A stretch of 64,000 nt of DNA. It comes from JBGAJN01 sp044224905. Lineage in GTDB: Bacteria; Verrucomicrobiota; Verrucomicrobiia; Limisphaerales; JBGAJN01. Location: the NCBI GenBank assembly GCA_044224905.1, contig JBGAJN010000003.1:434001-498000 (forward strand), read 5' to 3'. The translations under genes were made by a program, and so were the position numbers. Numbering within the stretch: the first letter of the stretch is position 1; every line of letters begins with the position of its first letter. Positions 45,680 to 52,851 of this stretch are shown here, piece by piece. The notes beneath the pieces are model-generated. The model had not been told where the DNA came from, made no database searches, and saw only the letters and a program-made list of their open reading frames with translations.

Positions 45680-46207
45680 ATGAAAACAATCTGGAATAGA
45701 TTCCTCCGCATTCTATGTGTTGCGACGGCCGTCTCTTGCGTGCCCGTCATGGCGAACGCCGCACAACTCAAGGCTGGCGACACTTTTCCGGCCCTCGAAA
45801 AGTTTTCCTTGGAAGGCAAACTTCCTGACGGATTGAAAGGGAAAATCGTGCTCGTTGATTTCTTTGCGTCCTGGTGCGCGCCGTGCAAAGCGTCGTTCCC
45901 TGCTTTAAACGAGATTCACGAGAAATATGGCGCCAAGGGCTTGGTGATCGTGGCGGTCAATGTCGATGAAAAACGCTCGAACTTGGAGAACTTTCTGAAG
46001 AAGCATCCCGCGCAATTTGCCGTAGTGCGCGACGGATCGCAGAAATTGGTGGCAGCAGCGCAGGTGGAGACAATGCCGACCAGCTTTTTGCTGGATGGAT
46101 CTGGTCGCGTCCGTTTCGTGCATAGTGGCTACCATGGCGATGAGACGAAAAAACAATATCTGAGTGAAATCGAAACCTTGATTGCCGGCAGAGATGCCAA
46201 ACCTTGA
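45680..46207 (+). CDS. TlpA-like exported thioredoxin
   Basis: A 175-residue thiol-disulfide protein. Signal peptide ILCVATAVSCVPVMANA, then a thioredoxin fold with FFASWCAPC, Cys66 and Cys69 being the redox pair, and the cis-Pro loop VETMPTSFLLD. The TlpA/ResA family reduces disulfides in the periplasm, for example in cytochrome maturation. It is co-directional with apbE 30 bases upstream, suggesting one transcript. Confidence 0.9.
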   Translation: MKTIWNRFLRILCVATAVSCVPVMANAAQLKAGDTFPALEKFSLEGKLPDGLKGKIVLVDFFASWCAPCKASFPALNEIHEKYGAKGLVIVAVNVDEKRSNLENFLKKHPAQFAVVRDGSQKLVAAAQVETMPTSFLLDGSGRVRFVHSGYHGDETKKQYLSEIETLIAGRDAKP

Positions 46208-46220
46208 AATGCGAATCGCA

Positions 46221-46238
46221 CCGCCGAATAGCCGGCGG
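46221..46238 (+). terminator. Short GC hairpin after tlpA-like gene
   Basis: CCGCCG (46221-46226) and CGGCGG (46233-46238) pair around AATAGC, 13 bases past the TlpA stop. There is no T-run, so termination is uncertain. Confidence 0.35.
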
Positions 46239-46321
46239 AGTTGAACGGACTAGGTTCGAACCTCCGATTATCAAAGCGAAATAGTTTTACGGGGCCGACC
46301 TCAGAGCGGTTCCTTTCCCGC

Positions 46322-46369
46322 GACGCCGGGTTAGCGACTTGAACCCCGCTGGCCCGGCGTCTTCCTTTT
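46322..46369 (+). terminator. Long hairpin with T-rich tail
   Basis: GACGCCGGG (46322-46330) pairs with CCCGGCGTC (46353-46361), and the next six bases on each side (TTAGCG with CGCTGG) also pair when G-U is allowed, giving a 15-bp stem with a 10-base loop. TTCCTTTT follows. It fits a terminator for the apbE-tlpA unit or an attenuator ahead of the GH42 gene 97 bases on. Confidence 0.5.
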
Positions 46370-46465
46370 GCCGTTGCGGTTTTCGCGGCCATGTCGGCGA
46401 TTTGAATTGCCGCGCCGCGAAATTCTTTTACCCTTAGCGGCAGAGCTTCCAACCACTATACCGCT

Positions 46466-48541
46466 ATGTATATCGGGGCCGATTATTATCCGGAACATTG
46501 GGTGTATCCTTACGACGGCACGGCGGAAGCGCCGGAATCTCGCTGGGAACGCGACGCGGAAATGATGGCCAACGCCGGCCTCAATGTCGTCCGCATGGGA
46601 GAATTCTCGTGGGGTCTGTGCGAACCGGAGGAGGAGAAATTCAATTTCGACTGGCTTCGTCGCGCGATGGACATCATGGGCAAGCGCGGCATCAAGATTG
46701 TGCTCGGCACTCCCACGGCCGCGCCACCGTTGTGGCTGGCGCGTAAACATCCGGAGATTCTTCCCCTCGATGAACGCGGGTTGCCGCGCTACGAAGGCAC
46801 CCGTCGCGCCTATAGTCTCAACAGCGACGTTTATTGGAGCTACAGCCAGAAGATCGTTCGCGCGATGGCTCAGGCGCTCGGCAAACACCCGCAAGTGATC
46901 GCCTGGCAGATCGACAATGGCGTCGGGCGCAATCATACAGAATATTCTTTCAACCCCGAAACGCGCCGCGATTGGCACGCGTGGCTCAAGGCCAAGTACG
47001 AAACGGTAGAGAATCTCAACGATCTCATGGGACTGCGGTTTTGGGGGCAGACGGTGAAGGAATTCACCCACGTGCCGATGCCGATGGTCGCGCCCGCGGT
47101 GCATAATCCGGCGCTCGTCCTCGATTGGCGCCGCTTTTCCAGCGACACCTGCGTGGCTTACGTCAAGATGCAGGCCGACCTGCTCCACGAGATCACGCCG
47201 AAGCTTCCCGTGACGACGAGTCTGCGCGCATGGGCTTCCAACTTCGATTACTTCGACATGGCCGATGTTGTGGATTTCGTGTCCGTGGACAGCGACGCAA
47301 CGATCCAGACCAAGTCCGCCGAGTCCGCCTGCAGCATCGACTTCCTGCGCTCCTTGAAGAAGACCAACGTTCGCACACCTGATGGCGAGGATGGCTTCTG
47401 GGTAATCGAACAGAAAGCCGGCAACGTCAGCTGGCAGGCGATCAACTCCCTCGTGCGGCCCGGTGTCGTGCGGATGTTCACCTATCAATTGATCTCCCGC
47501 GGCGCGACCGGCGCGCTGTATTTCTTCTGGCGCCAACCGCGCATCGGTCCGGAGAAGTTCTACGGCGGCGTTCTCACGCACGATGGGCGAGGGGACAACC
47601 GCATGTATGGCGAAATTTCCCAGATCGGCCAGGAGGTGAAGAACCTCTCGGAGGCGCTCGCCGGAACCCGGGCCGTGGCCGATGCCTGCATCCTGGTGAG
47701 CTTCCCCAACGAATGGGCATTGCAACAGCCGATGCAGCCCAATCGCCATTTCAGCCTGCGCGAGCACATTCACCTGTTTCACACCGCGCTTCACGATCGC
47801 AACATCTCCGTCGACTTCGCGCGGCCTTCCGATGATTTGTCGAAATACCGGGTCGTGTTCGCACCATCGTTGCATCTGCTGTCCGGCGGCGAAACCGACC
47901 GTTTGAAACTCTACGTGCAGAACGGCGGCACGCTCGTGGGCACCTTCAACACCGGCCTCGTCGACGAACACCACATCACGCCCCTCGAAGGGTATCCGTT
48001 CAACATGACGGATTTGTTCGGCCTGAGCGTGAAGGAATTCGATCCCTTGCCGGAAAAAGAGGAGAACCACCTCGTCTTCAAGGGCACGTCCTTTCACACC
48101 TCGCACAATCACGTCGCGCGTTTGTGGTGCGACCTCATCGAGCCCAAGGAGTGCCAGGTCATTGCGACCTTCGCGAAAGACTTTTACGCCGGCCGCCCGG
48201 CGATCACGATCAACAAGTTCGGCAACGGCCAGGCGATCTACGTCGGCACCATGAGCCACCAGGCGTTTTACTACGATCTGGTGACGTGGATCCGGCAAAT
48301 GGTGTCGCTGCATCCGCTGCTCAAGGTTCCCGACACCGTCGAGGTCGGCCTGCGCGAGAAAGACGGCGTAAAAATCTATTTCCTCATCAACCACCAGAAC
48401 ACTCAGGTGCGCCTGAGCTTCTTCAAGCCCATGCACGACCTCCTCACCGGGAAAACCTTCACGGGCAGCTACGAGTTGCCGCCCCACGGCGTGCTCGTGC
48501 TCGACGAGCGCGTGCCCGTGCCCGCCGCCCCGGGAGCGTGA
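46466..48541 (+). CDS. GH42 beta-galactosidase family protein with altered acid/base site
   Basis: A 691-residue protein with the GH42 (beta/alpha)8 domain first (about 1-380), then the trimerisation domain (about 390-600) and a small C-terminal beta domain. The start MYIGADYYPEHW is canonical. The nucleophile region VIEQKAGNVSW holds Glu315. The acid/base site, normally W-x-x-D-N-E, reads WQIDNGVG: the Glu is replaced by Gly152, with a Glu seven residues on (Glu159 in NHTEYSFN). No signal peptide, so it is probably cytoplasmic. The substrate may not be lactose; family members act on plant and microbial galactosides. Confidence 0.87.
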   Translation: MYIGADYYPEHWVYPYDGTAEAPESRWERDAEMMANAGLNVVRMGEFSWGLCEPEEEKFNFDWLRRAMDIMGKRGIKIVLGTPTAAPPLWLARKHPEILPLDERGLPRYEGTRRAYSLNSDVYWSYSQKIVRAMAQALGKHPQVIAWQIDNGVGRNHTEYSFNPETRRDWHAWLKAKYETVENLNDLMGLRFWGQTVKEFTHVPMPMVAPAVHNPALVLDWRRFSSDTCVAYVKMQADLLHEITPKLPVTTSLRAWASNFDYFDMADVVDFVSVDSDATIQTKSAESACSIDFLRSLKKTNVRTPDGEDGFWVIEQKAGNVSWQAINSLVRPGVVRMFTYQLISRGATGALYFFWRQPRIGPEKFYGGVLTHDGRGDNRMYGEISQIGQEVKNLSEALAGTRAVADACILVSFPNEWALQQPMQPNRHFSLREHIHLFHTALHDRNISVDFARPSDDLSKYRVVFAPSLHLLSGGETDRLKLYVQNGGTLVGTFNTGLVDEHHITPLEGYPFNMTDLFGLSVKEFDPLPEKEENHLVFKGTSFHTSHNHVARLWCDLIEPKECQVIATFAKDFYAGRPAITINKFGNGQAIYVGTMSHQAFYYDLVTWIRQMVSLHPLLKVPDTVEVGLREKDGVKIYFLINHQNTQVRLSFFKPMHDLLTGKTFTGSYELPPHGVLVLDERVPVPAAPGA

Positions 48542-48596
48542 GCTGCAACGGCCGCCGCGAACTTTCTAGTTTCCAGATTTCCTTTTTAGGTTCAGC

Positions 48597-49052
48597 GTGG
48601 ACCCCGTTCGCGGCGGTTCCGCGACGACGAAAAATCCTTTGAGCTCCGGCAAACCATTCTATCGCTCCTACCCGTTGGGAGCGCCGAAATCCTCGGCCCG
48701 CCAGCGCGTGCTCGCCCAATGGCGGGGGCTCGACGCCACGCCGATCGAGAAGGCGCAGAAGGACACCGCACGATCCGTCGGCTCCTTGATCTCTCATGTG
48801 ACCGGCAAGCTCGGCCTCGAACGCAAGCGCGACGAAGCCGAGATCGGGAAGGTTTGGAACAGTCTGATCGATCCCACGCTCACCGCCCACGCGCAGCCCA
48901 CCGGCATCCACAAGGGAACCCTCTTCGTCACCGTGGACAACAGCGTGTGGCTCGACGAAATCGTCCGCTACCGCCGCAAGGAAATCCTCATGCGCATGCA
49001 GAGCAGCTTCGGCCGGGAAATCGTCGCCCGGATTTCATTCCGCGTCGGGTGA
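48597..49052 (+). CDS. DUF721 / DciA-like protein
   Basis: A 151-residue protein. The C-terminal half (IGKVWNSLIDPTLTAHAQPTGIHKGTLFVTVDNSVWLDEI) matches the DUF721 fold, which in DciA binds and helps load the replicative helicase DnaB. The N-terminus is basic and disordered-looking. The start is GTG 48597. It lies 55 bases after the GH42 gene. Confidence 0.75.
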   Translation: MDPVRGGSATTKNPLSSGKPFYRSYPLGAPKSSARQRVLAQWRGLDATPIEKAQKDTARSVGSLISHVTGKLGLERKRDEAEIGKVWNSLIDPTLTAHAQPTGIHKGTLFVTVDNSVWLDEIVRYRRKEILMRMQSSFGREIVARISFRVG

Positions 49053-49238
49053 TCACCTATCGCGTGCCGGGCGGTGCACGATATTTCTCCGATCATCCCG
49101 CCAGCAACTTGCTGGCAATTCCAATATGTCTTCGTTGGTGGGGCAGAGCTGCCGCTCCGCCCTGACTTCCCGCTGACGCCGACGGCGGCAGCGAATCGGG
49201 GGCTTTCGTTCGCGCGAGACGCGCGGACGGGGAATAAT

Positions 49239-49264
49239 GGGCTGCGCGGCAGCGCAGCCCTACC
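49239..49264. repeat. REP-like hairpin with CCCTACC trailer
   Basis: GGGCTGCGC (49239-49247) and GCGCAGCCC (49252-49260) pair perfectly around GGCA; the right arm runs into CCCTACC (49258-49264). It sits two bases from the stop of the minus-strand repeat protein and could also act as its terminator. A weaker copy (GGGC-A-GAGC ... GCTC-C-GCCC) lies about 100 bases to the left. The same trailer follows the hairpin at 50976. Confidence 0.6.
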
Positions 49265-49265
49265 A

Positions 49266-50834
49266 TTAATGCAAGAGCACGCGGTAGGTGCGGTTGGGGG
49301 AGAGGGCGCCGCCGGGGTCGGTGAAGGTGATGGGGCTGCCGGTGCCGAGGAGGCCATTGGTGAGGCTTTGCCAGAGGCCGGAGGAAACGTTCGTGCTCGC
49401 CTGCACTTCGTGGAGGTAGTTGGAGACGGAGTTGAATTGCAGCACGATGTCGTCGCCGCTGACGGAGACGTTCGCCACGTTGATGCTGGCGGTGGTGATG
49501 AGGGTGCCGAAGTTGGTGAAGGTGGAACCGAAGCGTGGCGTGCCGGTCACGGCGATGATCACACCTTTGTTCAGCACCGGGCCGGTGAAGATCATTTGGT
49601 CCGCGTTGGTGAGGAAGATCGTCCCGCAATTGGTCACGCTCCCGTTGATCGTGCCCGTGCCGCTCAGCGTGGCGTTGGTTTGGATGAGCAGGCCGTCGGC
49701 GAAAGTGTGCGTGCCGTTGCCCACCGCGTTGAAAGTCGCGGCATTTGATCCATTGCCGATGACAAAAGCCTGCCCGTTGGCCACGGCGGAGGTGCGGACG
49801 TTGAACACGCCCGCATTGAAAGTGAAGGTGCCAGTAATATTGGTGAGCGCCAACTGGTCAGCGGTGATCACGCCGAGATTTATGACGACAGCGCCGCGGA
49901 GCACGTACAGCACACCACCACCGCCGTTGGTCACGGTCAGCATTCCGTTTTCCACGCTCAACATATTGTTGGAAGAAACGTGGTTGAAACCTACGAAACA
50001 AGGCGTTCCGTGCACAGCACCTCCATTCGTAATTAGCAGAGTGTTGGATGAACCGGCATTGCCAACGTAGACGCCGCCTCGGTTGAACCAAACCGAGTTG
50101 GTGCCGGTAACGGTGACATTATTGTTGTTGGCACCGGGAGCGCTACCGATGATACCGCTCAAATCCCACGTCCGACCGCCGTCGCTGACGAGCAAAGTGT
50201 TGAAGGAACCTGCACTGCCGACGGTGAGGACGCTGCTATTGGTCCACACGGCATTGGCGCCTTCCACTGTGACCTGATTGTTGTTCGCGCCGATTCGCGT
50301 GCCAATTTGACTGACTATGGCGACACCTTGGCCGCCGCGGGCGATGATTAGAGTATTGAAAGAGCCATTGGAACCAACCCAAAGGTTGCTGTTGATCCAC
50401 ACCGAGTTTGTGCCGGTGACAGTGACCTGATTGTTGTACGCGTTTGAACTAAAGCCTATGTATCCGTTGCTGTTTGCCAACGTTGCACCGTTGGTGATGA
50501 GCAGCGTGTTAAACGAGCCGTCGTTGCCGACGAAGATTCGGCTGCGATTGCTCCAATAAGAACCGGCTCCGGTGACGACGACCAAGTTGCTTACACTGTT
50601 GGTCGTGGAGCCGATGATCCCGTTGACATTGGTCACCCCACCGCCGTTGGTGATGACGAGGAGGGAAAAGGGCGCGTTGGAACCGATGTAGTTGGTCACG
50701 CCGCCGTCGGCAAAGACCCCATCTACGATATTCGTCCCGCCATCAGGCACGAGTTGCGCGCGGGCGGGCGTGGCAAGGCAGGCTACGGCGAGCGCAAGGA
50801 TACTCCGGATGATCAGATGGTGGACGATCTTCAT
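49266..50834 (-). CDS. Secreted protein of T5SS/PEP-CTERM-associated repeats
   Basis: A 522-residue protein with signal peptide (ILALAVACLATPARA). At least five repeats of about 50 residues follow (about 40-310), each built from V-G-x-x-G-S-x-N-T-L-L-I and N-N-x-V-T-V-T-G-T-N-S-V-W. They match the autotransporter/PEP-CTERM-associated repeat (TIGR04393-type), a beta-helix element. The C-terminus has no autotransporter barrel and no PEP tail. It ends in YLHEVQASTNVSSGLW ... NRTYRVLLH, the C-terminal module also seen at 25236. Probably a surface or extracellular fibre protein. ATG 50834 opens the signal peptide. Confidence 0.82.
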   Translation of the reverse strand: MKIVHHLIIRSILALAVACLATPARAQLVPDGGTNIVDGVFADGGVTNYIGSNAPFSLLVITNGGGVTNVNGIIGSTTNSVSNLVVVTGAGSYWSNRSRIFVGNDGSFNTLLITNGATLANSNGYIGFSSNAYNNQVTVTGTNSVWINSNLWVGSNGSFNTLIIARGGQGVAIVSQIGTRIGANNNQVTVEGANAVWTNSSVLTVGSAGSFNTLLVSDGGRTWDLSGIIGSAPGANNNNVTVTGTNSVWFNRGGVYVGNAGSSNTLLITNGGAVHGTPCFVGFNHVSSNNMLSVENGMLTVTNGGGGVLYVLRGAVVINLGVITADQLALTNITGTFTFNAGVFNVRTSAVANGQAFVIGNGSNAATFNAVGNGTHTFADGLLIQTNATLSGTGTINGSVTNCGTIFLTNADQMIFTGPVLNKGVIIAVTGTPRFGSTFTNFGTLITTASINVANVSVSGDDIVLQFNSVSNYLHEVQASTNVSSGLWQSLTNGLLGTGSPITFTDPGGALSPNRTYRVLLH

Positions 50835-50975
50835 GGTGGCTCGATGTTCAAAAACGCCCTTCAGCATGGCGTTGGTGTTTCCCTTCGGTTGTGCGGTGAA
50901 TTAGCCATATTCGGTGGCGGTTTTCAAGCCGGGAATTCAAGCTGGGGATGCGCGGATTGGGTGTGGCAGGGACAT

Positions 50976-51005
50976 CGCGCTGCGATGCAGCGCGCCGACC
51001 CTACC
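50976..51005. repeat. REP-like hairpin with CCCTACC trailer
   Basis: CGCGCTGC (50976-50983) and GCAGCGCG (50987-50994) pair perfectly around GAT and are followed by CCCTACC (50999-51005). It lies upstream of the minus-strand repeat-protein gene. Same trailer as the copy at 49239. Confidence 0.55.
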
Positions 51006-51072
51006 TAGCTCAACCCACGCTGTGGGAAAGGTCGTGGCGCGGTTGGGAACGGCCAGCGGTCGCGCGGACGAA

Positions 51073-51408
51073 GGCCAATCCGACGCCGGAATTACAGCAC
51101 CCAAGTCAAGACTGCCATCTCCGAGGGCGGAACTCCCATTTCCCGCGGCGGAAGCGCCAGCTCCAACGGCAGAACTTGCACCTCCGACGACCGAGATGCC
51201 GTCTCCGTCGTCGGGGCTAACGTCTCCGACGTCCGAGACGCTCTCTCCGACAGCGGAACTTGTAGCTCCGACATCGGATCACCCGTCTCCGCTGTCAGGG
51301 AGGCGATTTCCGATAACAGAAACAGCGTCTCCGAGGGTAAAAAACTATTCCATGACGGTGGGGAACCGGTTTTCGGGGTTAAAAATGCCATTTCCCGTGT
51401 GATTTGAG
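51073..51408. repeat. Degenerate tandem array, exact 21-bp period (array 1)
   Basis: Eleven units from 51115 to 51345 keep an exact 21-bp period, shown by the T-C-C-(G) core starting at 51120, 51141, 51162, 51183, 51204, 51225, 51246, 51267, 51288, 51309 and 51330. Weaker units extend the array on both sides. Many units hold the dyad TCCGAC/GTCGGA. The units differ from each other a lot while the period never slips, so this is an old array or one held by selection on spacing. Read on the minus strand it gives heptads ending in Glu (TLFLLSE, IASLTAE, LQVPLSE). Confidence 0.8.
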
Positions 51409-51436
51409 GGCCCAGCGTCCTGTCAGCGGGTTGTAG

Positions 51437-51667
51437 TGTCGTCCCCGGTTGTACCAGCGACGCCCCCCACGCCGACGGGGGCGACCCTAATTCAACGGGG
51501 GGCGTCGGTCTTTGTGAGGGTGGCAATCCCATCCGGACGGGGAACGATCGCGGTGACGCGTGGGGCGATCCCGGCGGAAAATAGATCAATCCCTCTCACG
51601 CAGGGATTGATCCCGGCAGCGTGGGGAACGATCCCGATCGTGCGGGGATCGATTCCCGTGACGTAGG
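51437..51667. repeat. Second degenerate 21-bp tandem array (array 2)
   Basis: Eleven units of 21 bp, clearest from 51479 on, with a GATCGATCCC-like core and a GTGCGGG-like end; the C/T-G/A-A-T core starts at 51545, 51566, 51587, 51608, 51629 and 51650. The consensus differs from array 1, but period and unit number are the same. Read on the minus strand it gives G-I-x-P heptads (RTIGIVP, HAAGINP). No convincing gene start, so coding is doubtful. Confidence 0.78.
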
Positions 51668-51800
51668 AAAATGTTATTCTGATGAGGAAATGCCGGATCT
51701 TGCCGGAGTGCTGGCGCGGAATCGCGGGAAACCGCTCGCCGGCAACGGGAACGAGGCTGTCGGCCATGGAAAATGGCGATCGGATGGACGGCGGAACGCC

Positions 51801-52721
51801 TCAAAGATCCGCTCGGGACTCCGGCTTGAGGTCCAGTTGGCCGGAGTCCTGCATGCGCTTGATCTCGGCGGTGTAGCCCTGGCGGAAGGTGGGATACTTG
51901 AGCTGCCAGCCCAGTTCCATCTTCGCCTTGCGATTGGAAACTTTCTTGTTGGTAAGCCCGCGTTTGCGCGCGGCGTTTTCTTCCTCGGTGGCGAAGGGTG
52001 GCATCCATTTGCCGAGCGTCTCGGCGAGCCAACGGAAGAAGTGCAACTGCGTCACCGGCTCGTCGTCCACGGCGTTGTAGATCTCGCCCGCGCGTCCGTT
52101 CTTCAAGGCGGCAATGACGCAACCGATCAAATCGACGCGATGAATCATGTTGATGATCCGTTCGCCCTTGCCGGTGATGCGCGCTTCGTTCTTCAGGTAT
52201 TGGAGAAAAAGATGGCCGCGTTCCGGACCATAAATGCCAGCCACGCGCAGGACGACGGCAGGGAATTTTTTCTCGGCGGCGGCAGCGACGAGCAATTTCT
52301 CGGTCTCAACGAGAATCTTGCTGGTTTCGCTCTGCGGTTCGGTGGGATTGCTTTCCTTGATGAGGGAACCGTCGGTCTGGCCGTAGACGCTGGTGCTGCT
52401 GGTGTAGACGAATTTCTTGAGCGGCGTCGGCGCCAGCCACTGGATGAGGTTGCGAGTGCCTTCAAGGTAGACGCGGCGATATTCCTCGGCGCCGCCCTGG
52501 GTGGAGGATACGCAATTGATCACCCAATCAAAGGGCGCGGGCAACGTGGCGAGCGATGCCGAATCGGTGACGTCGCCCACGAGCGGTTGGATGCCGGCGC
52601 GGGTCAATTCCTCCTCGCCACCGGTGGAGCGGCGCAGGCCGAACACTTCGTGCCCAAGCCGCACCAGTTCCGCTCCGAGCGGAAGCCCCACGTAACCACA
52701 GCCGACAATCAACACGCGCAT
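51801..52721 (-). CDS. NAD-dependent epimerase/dehydratase family protein (SDR)
   Basis: A 306-residue atypical SDR. The start VLIVGCGYVGLPLG is the dinucleotide-binding loop in the G-x-G-x-x-G form of the YeeZ-like group. Active-site landmarks are YTSSTSVYG and the downstream region VLRVAGIYGPER; the usual Y-x-x-x-K appears changed to S-K-I-L-V-E-T-E-K. IHRVDLIGCVIAAL and YNAVDDEPVT complete the fold. Substrate unknown, probably a sugar nucleotide or related metabolite. Confidence 0.85.
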   Translation of the reverse strand: MRVLIVGCGYVGLPLGAELVRLGHEVFGLRRSTGGEEELTRAGIQPLVGDVTDSASLATLPAPFDWVINCVSSTQGGAEEYRRVYLEGTRNLIQWLAPTPLKKFVYTSSTSVYGQTDGSLIKESNPTEPQSETSKILVETEKLLVAAAAEKKFPAVVLRVAGIYGPERGHLFLQYLKNEARITGKGERIINMIHRVDLIGCVIAALKNGRAGEIYNAVDDEPVTQLHFFRWLAETLGKWMPPFATEEENAARKRGLTNKKVSNRKAKMELGWQLKYPTFRQGYTAEIKRMQDSGQLDLKPESRADL

Positions 52722-52851
52722 GAGGGCAGTCTGACGGAAAGCTGCGGAGACGCAAAGGGGAATGGAGCGCGGTTGTGTTGCAGAGCCGCCGCAGTCCCGT
52801 CCGAAAGATGCCTTTGTGTCCTCAGTCGCGTGCTGTTACCTTGTCCCGCTC

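Noticed and set aside
46240..46465. tRNA-like stretches (GGTTCGAACC; TTCAAAT on the minus strand)
   Set aside because: T-loop-like sequence is present but acceptor and T-stems do not pair; no cloverleaf.
46331..48487. A 718-codon minus-strand frame opposite the GH42 gene
   Set aside because: High-GC shadow; its composition is Arg/His/Val-rich without domains, while the plus strand is a clear GH42 protein.
50914..51402. Plus-strand proline-rich frame through array 1
   Set aside because: It starts inside a REP-like region and its repeats follow from the DNA period; no evidence for translation.
51092..51589. Minus-strand gene made of heptads over array 1
   Set aside because: Any 21-bp array without a stop in its unit stays open; no good start or flanking domain. 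Kept as a rival explanation in the finding.
51073..51667. CRISPR array
   Set aside because: Units are contiguous 21-mers without conserved repeats separated by unique spacers, and no cas genes are near.
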